From Benincasa hispida (taxonomy: Eukaryota; Streptophyta; Magnoliopsida; Cucurbitales; Cucurbitaceae), in assembly GCF_009727055.1 (NCBI RefSeq), contig NC_052349.1:37179589-37243588 (forward strand): 64,000 nucleotides of DNA, read 5' to 3'. How positions within the stretch are numbered: position 1 is the stretch's first letter; the number at the start of each line of letters is the position of its first letter. A program made the position numbers and the translations under genes. Of the stretch, positions 20,919 through 31,537 are shown one piece after another. The notes beneath the pieces were generated by a model. The model ran no database searches. It worked only from the letters and a program-made list of their open reading frames with translations, and was not told the origin of the DNA.

Positions 20919-22711
20919 TACCCCCAAATTTAGATATGTGCTTGTCCTCAAGCATAACTTCTACTAAGGCAAAAAGTGCTCAGTTCCTATCCTAAATTTT
21001 GCGTCGATTGGTTGCTCCGAATGCTCACTTAGGCACATTACTTAACAACGCAATTTCCTTCTATCCTTACTAATTCATATCAAAGCCCTACTTTATTCTT
21101 CCACACTACAAATTTCTTCTCAAAAATGCTTTTCTAGTTTTAAAAAGAATGTTTACCCCTTCTTTGTCAAAAAAACTTGATGCATCCATATGCGGTGGTC
21201 AAACTTTGCGTCATTTATTTAGAGACTATTGATCAAGGTTACACTCTTCATTTTGGCTTGTTCCCACAAGTGTCATGCGAAAATCCAACCACGGTTGTGT
21301 GCCAATTTTAACTTTAACTCATGATATTCAGAGGAGTTGTCTCTTGCATTCTTTTATATATATATTTTTTTCTCTTTTCATATTGCGTTGTTCTTGGAAA
21401 TCCACCTTCGTTTTGGCTTGCTTCCATGGGTGTATGCGAACATCCAACTACGAGTAGGTTCCTTTCACAACTAACTCTTATCAGGTTGGGACTATTTTTT
21501 TTTTTTTTTGAGTTTTCCCTTGTGCTGACATTGGAGTCTGTATGAAAAATTTATTGAATTTTTTTTTTTTTTGTGAAAATGGTGAACGCATTTTCTTTAT
21601 GACCGCATACTCTTGATCTTATCTTCTCAGACCTTCCCCACCCCCAAATTTAGAGGTGCGTAAGGTCCTCATTGCGTTGTTTGGACAGAATAGACAAACA
21701 CTTAGAAAAAAAAATTTGAAAAAGAAGGTTTGAGCAGAACTTTGAAGGACAAAAGTTAAAGTATTTCTAAGGTACGAATTAACTAAGTGCTAGTTAGAAT
21801 TTACAAAGTATGGGAAATGTTTCTAAGTGTAAACATATTAAAAATCATGGCAATGCAATGAATAACGCAAAAAGAAAGATTAAGAACATCGCAAATATTG
21901 ACAAAGGATGATAAAGAAAAAGGCACAAGCAAAAAGAGAGAATTGCTACTTAGTTGTATTGAATATTAACTAAGTATACAAATAATTAAAAATTAACGCA
22001 ATACAAAAATTGTTGTCTGTACAAAGAATCAAAGAATTTCATTTACTTAGAAAAATAATGAATTGAAATTATCTTTTGAATTTGATTCAGACGGGTGCAC
22101 GATTAAAAGTTAACACCGCGCTTCCATTAACGAAAATATATTTTTGCTAAGGACGAGCAACAACGCATACATCCTCGCAACACACCCCTTAACTAAACAC
22201 ATTTCTGGAGGATCGTGCGCACGGTATTGCTACCAGCGCAACACTACCTCGACATAGTGCATTTTGCTAAGGATGGGCAAAGGCCACACACGCGTGCAAC
22301 ACACCCCTCAACACAATGTAGTTGAGTGTAATGGACGCAACGTGTCTCTTGTTGTCCCACAATACACCCATCATTACGTTACATACCAATTTTTTTTTTC
22401 TGTTCACTTCATCAATTATGCAAGTCGAAAAGACTTTGTGATGTTCATTGTTTCATCTAATCATTCACAAAAGTTAAAAATAGCGTTACTAATGCATACA
22501 AATTAAAGCAATTAAATATGACATGGAAATACTCAACTAAATTAAATTGAAGGTAAATACAGCAAGCATTAAAAGCTAATTCTATGAAGTAGTAAATAAC
22601 GTAATTTAGGAAGCAGTAAAAGAAAGTTTTAACGAAAGCAAGTAAACATAGATATGGATGCTGATTGAAAGAAGTTCTCAAAATTACCACAATCTTATCC
22701 CCTGCTAGCAG
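20919..22711 (-). other. Athila 2 3' non-coding region
   Basis: A 1.8-kb region from the pol stop to the LTR with no credible gene. The PPT (TCTAAATTTGGGGG on the minus strand) lies at 20921-20934, preceded by GAGGACA. A second identical tract with GAGGACC lies at about 21640-21680. The ~45-bp box occurs twice (21245-21295 and 21411-21455). A ~120-bp imperfect tandem duplication with CGCAACACACCCC lies at 22150-22320. The layout equals that of Athila 4 except that Athila 4 has about 3.1 kb more, carrying a gene, at the point matching about 22080. Confidence 0.8.
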
Positions 22712-24032
22712 TTAATCTTGCTTGCCCAAGTCAATGGTATCCATGTGTCGATCTATGTCGCCTTCGTAGTAAGGCTTAATCCATTGACCATTGACTTTGT
22801 ATGCATTTTTTCCATCTAAGGTTGTTAGTTCCACTGCACCGTGGGGAAAGATAGTCTTGATTTTGAATGGCCCAGACCAGCGAGACTTCAATTTCCCTGG
22901 AAACAATCGCAAACATGCATTAAAGAGTAATACCTGTTCACCTTCGACGAATGTTCGGTCATTTATGCGGTCATCGTGCCACTTCTTGGTTTTCTCGTTA
23001 TAAATTTTGGCATTTTCATAGGCATCCCTTCGCCATTCGACTAGCTGGTTCAGTTGCAGCTCCGGACTTTCCCCGCACTTGCTAAATCAAACTTCAGCTT
23101 CTTGCATGCCCACATTGCCATATGTTCCAACTCGAGTGGCAGATGACAAGCTTTTCCAAAGACCACGGCATACGAGGACATGCCAATTGGTGTTTTATAA
23201 GCAGTTCTGTATGCCCATGGTGCTTTATCAAGCTTGGGTGACCAATCCTTCCTGGAAGTATTGACTATCTTCTCCAAGATAGTTTTGATCTCTCGGTTAG
23301 AAATCTCTACCTGCCCATTAGTCTGTGGGTGATAAGCAGTTGCAACTCTATGGCTGACGTTAAATTTAGTAACAGGTTGCGTGATTATGCGGTTGAATAA
23401 AATGAGAGCCCTTCATCGATGATTAAGGCCGTGTGGCGTCCCATATCGGAGCAAAAAATATTCTTCTTAAGAAACTTCGCCATTTATTGGCTGCATCATT
23501 CTTGGCAGCATGCGATGGCTTCAACTATTTTTTGATACTAATTAACCGCGACCAGGATATAATGATGACCTTCTGATGGTGGAAACATGGGCCCATTGAA
23601 GTTACATTCCCCAAACATTAAATAATTCAACCTCTAAGATTTGACGTCAACGACATTTCATTTCTTTTAGACATATCTCCCCGTTTCTCTGACATCGTCG
23701 CATTGCACAACATAGGCATGGCATCCTTAAACAGCGTTGGCCAGAAATAGCCACACTGGTATGACCGTGTGTGGCAGTCTCTGCCCCCCAAATTGTTCCT
23801 CCATAAGGGGACTCATGACAAAAGCTCTAGAATAGTGCTTGACTTCGTGCTCAGGAAACGACATCGACGGTAGAACATGTGATCAGCGTCCAAGGTCGAT
23901 ATTAGGAATGGTCCGTTCCAAGAAATAAAATTTGACGTCGGTGTCTTAGCTTCTTCTTCTGCTCGGTAAGTATAGTCATCTCGGTATTTTGACCGCAACA
24001 ATTGAATTTAACAATGTGGAACATTTTAATAT
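22712..24032 (-). pseudogene. Athila 2 integrase (minus strand)
   Basis: The C-terminal half is clear: [40 protein letters not shown] (23277-23053), then RLFPGKLKSRWSGPFKIKTI and VNGQWIKPYYEGD, ending with the stop at 22712. The catalytic core (about 23300-23750) is badly degraded; only scattered words such as [15 protein letters not shown] sequence remain around 23280-23310. The zinc-binding region lies near 23700-23830. Stops and shifts are many. The extent and order match Athila 1. Confidence 0.85.
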
Positions 24033-24501
24033 CTAACTGACATCAGCAGCTCCAATATCTTTTTCTTTCTCTTGAACCTTGCAATTCTCCAATCTTGACA
24101 AATGATCAGCGACTTGGTTCTCGGTGCCCTTCCGGTCTTTGATCTCTAGGTCAAACTCTTGCAGGAGCAACACCCATCGTATAAGCCTTGATTTTGCATC
24201 CTTCTTTGTCATCAGATATTTGATCGCAAAGTGATCTGTATACACCACAACATTTGTTCCGATTAAGTATTGTCGAAATTTCTCCAGTGCAAACACCACT
24301 GCGAGCATTTCCTTCTCCGTGGTTGTATAGTTCTCCTGCGCATCATTCAATGTTTTGCTCACATAATAGATAGGATGCAATACCTTCTCCTTGCGCTCTC
24401 TCAACATTGCGCCACTACATAACCGCTCACATCACACATCAATGCAAATGGTTGCATCCAATCGGGTGCAATCAGAATGGGTGCGGTGATGATCGCATCT
24501 T
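24033..24501 (-). pseudogene. Athila 2 RNase H (minus strand)
   Basis: One open frame (24407-24033) contains [48 protein letters not shown] and [12 protein letters not shown], the standard Athila RNase H end. The N-terminal block with the first catalytic Asp lies in another frame around 24410-24450. It is better preserved than the neighbouring integrase. Confidence 0.9.
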
Positions 24502-25445
24502 TCAATGTTTGAATGCTTTAGTGCAAGCATCATTAAAATTATATTCTCGGTCAGCTTCAAGGAGTGCACTTAGGGGCCTTGCGATCTGGGAGAAGTTACG
24601 AATAAATCTTCTATAAAACCCAGCCTGTCCCAGAAAGCTCCTAAGTGTTTTCACGTTCATTGGTGGAGGTAGCTTGGAAATTGCGTCGATTTTCACCTGA
24701 TCAACTTCCAATTGAGCTTTCAAGATTTTATGACCCAGAACAATTCCTTCTTCAACCATAAAGTGGCATTTTTCCCAGTTCAGAACAAGATTCATTGCCA
24801 TACATCTCTTTAAGACTTTCTCGAGGTTAGCTAAACAGGAGTCATAATTATTGCCGAAAACTGAAAAATCATCCATGAATACTTCGACTGACTCCTCCAA
24901 GTAATTTGAAAAGATCGCCATCATACAACGTTAGAAAGTGCCTGGTGCATTGCAGAGTCCAAATGGCATGCGTCGGAATGCAAACGTACCAAATGGGCAC
25001 GTGAAGGTTGTCTTGTCTTGATCCTCCGTCGTAATTGCTATTTGGTTGTACCCTGAATAGCCGTCAAGAAAACAGAAGAATTCTTTCTCAGCAAGTCTAT
25101 CTAACATCTGATCAATGAATGGGAGTGGAAGTGGTCCTTTTGATTGGCCAAATTTAACTTGCAATAATCGATGCAGATTCTCCACCCCGTAGTTGTTCTT
25201 GTGGGAATTAATTCATTCTTGTCATTAGTGACGACTATCATCCCCCCTTTCTTCGAAACACACTGCACTGAGCTCACCCAGCTGTTATTAGATATTGGGT
25301 AGATGACACCTGCATCTAGCCACTTCATTATTTCCTTCTTCACTACTTCCCTCATAGTAGGGTTCAAGCATCGTTGCCTTTCTATCGATCCTGTCTTTCC
25401 TTCTTCCAAATGAATCTTGTGCGTACAGTACGAGGGACTGATTCC
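24502..25445 (-). pseudogene. Athila 2 reverse transcriptase (minus strand)
   Basis: Blocks in order: MREVVKKEIMKWLDAGVIYP, TTGWRICIDYCKLN, then after a frameshift near 25150 FIDQMLDRLAEKEFFCFLDG, YSGYNQIAI, RRMPFGLCNAPGTF, a TAG stop at 24928, the catalytic FMDD at 24868-24879, and GHKILKAQLEVDQVKI with RSFLGQAGFYRRF. The two halves around the TAG are in the same frame. The family normally has Q there in FQRCMMAIF, so the stop is a single C-to-T type change. Confidence 0.92.
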
Positions 25446-25750
25446 TCAAATGTTTGTCAAAGTCCATCCTAAAGCCTTTGCATTATTTCTCATGATCTGT
25501 ATAAGTGCATCTTTTTTCTCCTTACTCAGCGAAGCAGAAATGATAACCGGTAACGTGTTATTACCTCCTAAGTAAGCATACTTGAGGTGCACAGGAAATG
25601 GCTTCAACTCTAGCACGGGTGGTTCTTCCAAAGATGGCTTAGTGCATTGTGAAGTTCATTCAGATAACTTGAGTGGTTCAAAATCTGATTCAATGTGAAT
25701 TGCGGCGCAATCCTCCTCCCAATTTGTGCCGATTCCAAATTCTTCTTCCT
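25446..25750 (-). pseudogene. Athila 2 protease-RT linker (minus strand)
   Basis: This is the short spacer between protease and RT, with EEPPVLELKPFPVHLKYAYL, LPVIISASLSKEKKDAL and ALGWTLTNI, all equivalent to 13280-13480 of Athila 1. The acidic part is reduced. A stop follows at 25446. Confidence 0.8.
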
Positions 25751-26479
25751 TCAATTCTTCCAGAGGTTCGTGCCACGGTTCTTCCCATAATTACTCAATA
25801 TATTGGCAATTCTCCTATCACTTGGGTACTTCAACGCATTGAAAACGTTGAACTTTACTTCTTGATCGTCAACTCTGATGGTGAGTTCTCCTTTTTGCAC
25901 ATCGATCAACGCTCGCCCTGTTGCGAGAAATGAGCGACCCAAGATGATAGGTACTTCTCTATCGGCTTCGTAATCCAATATGATAAAGTCCGTTGGGAAG
26001 ATAAACTTGTCCACTTACACGAGTACATCCTCTATCTTGCCCTCAAGATGCGNNNNNNNNNNNNNNNNNNNNCTTGCCCTCAAGATGCGTTATCGATCTA
26101 TTGGCCAACTGTAGTGTGATCGTGGTTAGTCTTGCGTTGCCGATATCCAACTTCTTAAAGATCGATAAAGGCATTAGATTTATGCTCGCCCCTAAATTGC
26201 ACAGCGCATTCCCGACCTTCTTCCCTCCTATTGAGCAAGGCAATGTAAAACTCCCAGGGTCCTTCATTTTGGTGGGAATATTGTTTTGAAACAGTGCACT
26301 ACATTCATACGTTAACGCAACTGTTTCATTTTCCCTGATCTTTCTTTTGTTAGCAAGTATATCCTTGAGAAATTTTACATAGCTCAATATTTTTTCCAGA
26401 GCTTCTATTAAGGGAATATTGATGTGTAATTGTCGAAGAACGTCTAGAAACCTCTGGAATTGCTTGCTATCATCTTTCT
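25751..26479 (-). pseudogene. Athila 2 protease (minus strand)
   Basis: The protease has DPGSFTLPCSIGG followed by the active-site loop, which reads NLGASINLMP at 26184-26198. The catalytic Asp of DLGAS is Asn here, so it could not cut. TLQLANRSITHLEGK runs to the sequencing gap at 26053-26072, after which DKFIFPTDFIILDYEADREV and LGRSFLATGRALIDVQKGE continue. The frame changes across the gap, but by exactly the amount expected if the repeated 17 bp plus 20 Ns are an assembly artefact. A TAA also precedes VDKFIF. Confidence 0.9.
26036..26089. other. 20-N gap flanked by an exact 17-bp duplicate
   Basis: CTTGCCCTCAAGATGCG stands at 26036-26052 and again at 26073-26089 with 20 Ns between. Removing one copy and the Ns (37 bases) joins the two protease frames (minus-strand frames 26387 and 26014) into one register. 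The gap is therefore most likely an unmerged overlap, not missing sequence. Confidence 0.88.
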
Positions 26480-28163
26480 TCTTCAGCCTAGATGGGAAAG
26501 GTGGAGGATCCCGCCTTACTTCTTGTTTTGTTGACTGTTTGCTAAGGTCCTGTTCTTACCATGTTTCGTTCGCGGGAGGTTGCGTTGATTCAGATTTCAA
26601 GTCTTGAAGAGTTTCATCTTTTGTAGGTATACTTACTCCCGAACTGATAATTTCTCCACTACTGATTGATTGGTCATCATCGACAGTTAGATCTACTGGC
26701 CTTGTTGTTGGATCTGGTACTGGTCGTGCAGGGGTTGTTGTTTTACCACTCCTCAATGTCACTGCATGACATTGCTCTTTACCTCATGGCCTCGATGCTT
26801 CTGAACTACTAGGTAGCGTACCAGGCGCTTTATTTTTCAAATCAATTGCAAGCTGTTCAATCTACTCTTCAAAACCTCTAAGGGAGTCAGCTTGTGATTG
26901 TCTAATTTCCTCGCTCTTTTCGATATAATGCTTCAGTGAAGTCTCTAGAGACGAGGTACTGCAAGAGGTATCATATAAGAACGGTTGGTCATAGGGTGGT
27001 ATACTTTGAGAGTTACCTAGGCTACAGTCCGGATTAATGAAGACCGTAAGGTTGCCTCGATCCCCTTTATAACTATTCTGATAGAAATCATGGCTCATCT
27101 GGTTGTGATTCTCGTCCCAAATTAAAGTTGGGTGATCCCACAAACCAAAGTTGTAGATGTTGCCAAATGACTCATTATAGACAGAATATACAGCCTGTTG
27201 ATTCCACGGGCAGACTTCTATTGGATGTCCCTCCTCACATTGAACGCAATTCATTGCGGCCACGTGCGTCAACGTATTAACTTGCGCTGAACCTTGAGAG
27301 AGATTTCTCTATTGATTAGCCAATGTCTGAAGAAGTGTGGTCATCGTGGTCATTTGATCTACCAGTGTGCTCATTGTATCAATTGACGTATCGGCACTTT
27401 CTACTCTTTCTTGCTCTAGACCACTTTCCTCAAACCTGGTATCAATCCACTCATCAGAATGTCGTGAGATGCAATCTAATATGCTATTGGCTTCCGTATA
27501 TGATCTGTCCATTAATCCTTTTGCTGCGGAGGCATCGACAACTACTTGCGTTGATCGATGTAAGCCATTGTAAAAAGTCTCCATCAGAATGCTATCGGGA
27601 ATCCCGATATGCGGACAACTCTTCACTAATTGTTTGAACCGCACCCAGGTGATGCTCAAAGTTTCATAAACCTGTTGCTCAAAATTCAACACATCCCTCC
27701 GTCCCCTTGCGTTGATGGTTGGAGGGAAGAATCTATTCATGAACTTGTCAACCAACTGTTCCCACGCGTTAATCTCATCTGGCTCTAACGACTGAGCCCA
27801 CCTTTTTGCTTCGTCCCGCAGTGTGTACGGGAAAAGATATAACCTAAGTTTTTCTTGAGTCACACCAGACATGGAGAATGCACTGCACATGTCTACAAAA
27901 TTCGTCAAATGCGCATATGGGTCTTCTTCTTGTAATCCTCCGAATTGACCCATATTCTGAATCATTTGTAGCATAATTGATCTGATTTCAAAGCTTACAT
28001 TCTCCTCAACCGTTGGTCTTGAGATTCCTAGTGAAAAGTTATAGAATTTCGGCACCGGATAGTCTCTCATTGGAACGTTGTGGTCAGCAACAAGAAATAT
28101 GGAATATTGCGCTGGCCAATTTTCCCTTTGATTCCCTATGGGTGCCTCGTTATTTTTAGCCAT
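26480..28163 (-). pseudogene. gag: Athila 2 gag (minus strand)
   Basis: Gag precursor, starting at the ATG at 28163 (MAKNNEAPIGNQRENW), about 270 bp behind the primer site; the same start is used in Athila 3. The capsid region includes FEIRSIMLQMIQNMGQFGGL, PYTLRDEAKRWAQSLE, WVRFKQLVKSCPHIGIPDS and FYNGLHRSTQVVVDASAAKG. A zinc-knuckle-like CVQCEEGHPIEVC follows (C-x2-C-x3-H-x4-C). The whole gene stays in one frame with only a few stops (27309-27311, 26862-26864 and near 26785), making it the best preserved gag in the window. Confidence 0.92.
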
Positions 28164-28356
28164 GCTTCTTCACCAATTAATTTGGCCCTGATGTGCTTCC
28201 ACGCGAATAATACACCTGATCTTTGGGTCCGCTTAGAATATATGGATCACTCCAGAGCTCATAAGCCGTCAGACTGCTCTTCGCGTTAAACAACCAGTAT
28301 AAAGAGATCTGTCCTGCAAAATATCACAAACATATTCAACAAAAACCATTAACCAA

Positions 28357-28374
28357 TCCACAGCAACAATGCCA
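28357..28374 (-). other. Second, degraded primer-site-like copy
   Basis: About 80 bp inside the real primer site, the minus strand shows a decayed TGGC-ATTGTTGCTG... sequence followed on its LTR side by the same CAAGTTTATGGC word that borders the LTR. It looks like a small duplication of the LTR-end/primer-site junction. Confidence 0.45.
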
Positions 28375-28435
28375 TAAACTTGACACACAAATTTTAAGTC
28401 TTTATCATCATACAAGTCACGTCCCCATTACCAGT

Positions 28436-28453
28436 TCCCCGACAACGGCGCCA
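28436..28453 (-). other. Primer binding site, Athila 2 (tRNA-Asp type)
   Basis: The minus strand reads TGGCGCCGTTGTCGGGGA, the tRNA-Asp type primer site usual in Athila and Tat elements, directly adjacent to the 5' LTR. Confidence 0.88.
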
Positions 28454-30387
28454 TAAACTTGTAATGCATATATGACATAATTTGAATCTAAGCTTGATGA
28501 CATAAAATGCGATGATGCCATAAACTTGTTGACATGTATGAATATGAATGAATAAAATTAATCTTCTTATGTCATCCAACACATGGATGATTGCGATGAT
28601 ATGCGATACTACTTCTAGATGTGCGTTATTAATGAATGATCTTGTAGTATGTTGTGCGTTGTCACAAGTTTCCTTGCGTTGAAACCAAGTATAATTCCAT
28701 CGCAAGTTTCTCGGTGTGATACGAGGTCGAACACAAGAATTGTTTTAGGTTGATTGTGTTACTTCGTGATATATGCGACCGGGGTTTTTTTCAGTTTAAT
28801 AAAAGTGTTGTTTGTACATGCGATAAAGTAAACTGTGCAGTAAAGTAAAGATAAGCGATAAAAATGCGATAACAGAGTAAATTGCGATGAAAGTAAAGTG
28901 CGATAAAATAAACCAAAGCTATGATGATACAAGATACAGGTTACATGATACAAGATACCAAGGTTGAGACTGATTGTGAAGATTATACAAAGATCGTGTT
29001 ATGCGGTGGCAAGGCTTATGTGCGAAACAGAAAGAGAAAGGATAATTAATATAAACAACGCAAGTTTCTTAATTACGTTAAAAATATAAGTACAGTTCCG
29101 CTTTCCCTTGGCGTACACCTCTCGGTGGTCGGCCGCGTTTCCCACATCTCTGTGGTGAAACAGGGACGAACGTAGTGAATGCAAGGTTGCGTCCATCTCT
29201 AGAAGTACTTCTTGCTTTAGTTAACGCATTCTTCTAACCTTCTCTGGACAGATCAAAATGGTATATACACTTCTGCTCTCACAGGTGAAGATGTCGTCTA
29301 GCATGCTTTAGCTAAACATCTTTATTTCTTTGGCACAGATTAAGTTACTTGTTTAATTCATATTAATCACCCAGGGATTAAGAAGACATCTTGGAGAAAG
29401 AGATTAATGGAGGAACAAAAATAGACTAAAATGTAGAAATGAAAGTGATCATGACATTTAATTATAAAATCAAGAATCTGATACATAGTTGTGAATGATC
29501 TAGACTAATAAGATGAAATACAATTGATGAATAAGAGTTAGAAACAAATACAGAAGAGTGCCAATGTCTTGACGCCGATCTGGATGGAGAGATTGCTTGC
29601 CGGCGTAGATGGAGTGAATGGAAGGATGAGCTTCCCTCTCAGGCTTGCTCAATCAGTAGAGTTGATCTAGGTACAGAGCTTCACGATGGGGATTTGGAAT
29701 GATTTTCCTTGAGACTCACCTCTCGGCCTTGTCTCTTTTCTTTCTGGATATTCTCCAATCGGCACTCAGATCAGTCTCTCAATAGCCTTGTATCAATTAT
29801 CCCATATCAAGTATATCTTTTTAGTGAATTCTTTGAGGGTATTTATAGATGAAAGCTTTGACTCTTTGACTTGTGGTCCCCACTATATTATTATGGAAAT
29901 TTCGAGAATGGTGGAATAAATATTCCTTCTGTTATGCAATTAATCTGTCGAAAATGCACAACGGTTAGTTGTACATGTGTCAAAATACTCCATGAGTGCA
30001 CCACTCATTTGCATCTTCGATCGTGTGCCCGCATGCGGTGTTGTTTTTATTACCGCATATGATTGAAGTTTAGCTCTTGATTGATTGTCGCATGCGCTGT
30101 CATTGCGTTGATCGTCTATTCATTCTTGAATGATGGGCGCAATGCGATGTAGATGCATTAATCTTTCTCTCTTAAGCCATGAGTGCATACGGTGACTGGA
30201 TATCCTACAAAACAGACTTGAAATATTCTTTTCTACCATCGAAATGGTGTTAGTGGGTGTATTGACGACAATTTATAATTATTGTATTTCCTAGCCAATT
30301 TCCATACAATTGACGCAACTTTCCTCTCTTTTGGTTGCAATATCTAAATAAAGCAGTATAAATAACTTATATTTCTACAAGTTATCA
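28454..30387 (-). repeat. Athila 2 5' LTR
   Basis: A 1934-bp LTR starting TGATAACTTGTAG at 30387 on the minus strand and ending beside the primer site. TATA box at 29840-29848. A GNRA-capped hairpin (CCACA-GAGA-TGTGG on the transcribed strand) lies at 29142-29155. The exact 3' terminal base is uncertain because no clear CA end is seen. The sequence next to its start, GATGT at 30388, would be the right target duplication; the left copy was lost in the repair event at 19249. Confidence 0.92.
29840..29848 (-). promoter_or_regulatory. TATA box, Athila 2 5' LTR
   Basis: The minus strand reads CTATAAATA. The same box is found at corresponding places in three other Athila LTRs of this window. Confidence 0.6.
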
Positions 30388-31327
30388 GATGTCCCTCTCC
30401 ACATTGAGCGCAATTCATTACGGCCACGTGTATCAACGCATTAACTTGCGTTGAACCTTGAGAGAGATGTCTTTGTTGATTATCCATAGTCTGAAGAAGC
30501 GAGGTCATTGTGGTCATCTGTTCTACCAGTGTGCTCATTGTATCATCTGGTACAACGACATCTTCTGCTCTCTCTTGCTCCAGACCTCTTTCCTCGAACC
30601 CGGTATCTAACCATTCATCTGAATGTCGCGAGATGTGATCTAGGATGCTCTTTGCTTATGTATACGATCTGTCCATTAATCCTCCTGCTGCGGAGGCATC
30701 AGTAACTTCTTGCGTTAATTGATATAAGCCATTGTAAAAAGTCTCCATCAGAATGCAATCGGAAATCCTGATATGCGGACAGCTCTTCACTAATTGTCTG
30801 AAACGCACCCAGGCAGTGCTCAAAGTTTCGTAACCCTTTGGTTCAAAATTAAACACATCCCTTCTTCTCATTGCGTTGATGGCTGGAGGGAAGAATATAT
30901 TCATAAATCTTTCAACCAACTGTTCCCATGCGTTAATCTCATCTGGCTCTAACGACTGAGCCCACCTCTTTGCTTCATCCTGCAGTGTGTATGGGAAGAG
31001 ATATAATCTAAGTCCTTCTTGAGTTACACCAGGCATAGAGAATGCGCTATATATGTCTACAAAGCTCGTCAAATAAGCATGCGGGTCTTCTCCTTGTAAT
31101 CCTCTGAACTGCCTCGCATTTTGAATCATTTGCAGCATAATTGGTCTTATCTCAAAGTTCACATTTTCTTTAACCGTAGGTCTTGCAATTCCTGGCGAGA
31201 AGTTATAATAATCCAGCGCCGCATAGTTCCTCATAGGGATGTTGCGGTCAGCAGCAAGAAAAACTGGATCTTGCGCTAGTCGGTTCACCTCGTGATTCCC
31301 TGCGAGTGCCTCATTGTTATCTTCCAT
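30388..31327 (-). pseudogene. gag: Athila 3 gag, N-terminal part (minus strand)
   Basis: A second Athila gag on the minus strand, starting with the ATG at 31327 (MEDNNEALAGNHEVNR). It aligns end to end with Athila 2 gag: FEIRPIMLQMIQNARQFRGL, PYTLQDEAKRWAQSLEPDEI, WVRFRQLVKSCPHIRISDC, FYNGLYQLTQ. One TAA lies near 30656. It stops within the zinc-knuckle region at NCAQCGEGHL, where the LTR of Athila 2 begins. The remaining gag appears at 18867-19248. Confidence 0.92.
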
Positions 31328-31519
31328 ATTTCTTCTTAGTATAAGTCAGCCCTGATATGCTCTTGCGCAAAAAATACGCTCGATCTCTGAGTCAGCCTCG
31401 AATTCTGGATCAGTTCCAGTACTCATAAACTGTCAGACTGCTCTCCGCGATAAGTAGCCAGTACAAAGAGATCTGTCTTGCAAAATATCACAAACATACT
31501 CAACAATAACCGTTACCAA

Positions 31520-31537
31520 TCCCCAACAATGGCGCCA
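31520..31537 (-). other. Primer binding site, Athila 3
   Basis: The minus strand reads TGGCGCCATTGTTGGGGA, a two-base variant of the tRNA-Asp primer site, placed directly next to the LTR and about 190 bp before gag. Confidence 0.88.

Larger units (their letters stand above)
19249..30387 (-). mobile_element. Athila 2: nearly complete element (minus strand)
   Basis: An 11.1-kb minus-strand Athila-type element. Right to left it holds the 5' LTR (28454-30387), tRNA-Asp primer site, gag, protease, RT, RNase H, integrase, 3' non-coding region, PPT and 3' LTR (19301-20918, missing its last ~317 bp). It sits inside the gag of Athila 3: the gag frame stops at 30388 and its continuation reappears at 19248. 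All genes carry stops or frameshifts. It lacks the extra gene of Athila 4. Confidence 0.92.
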
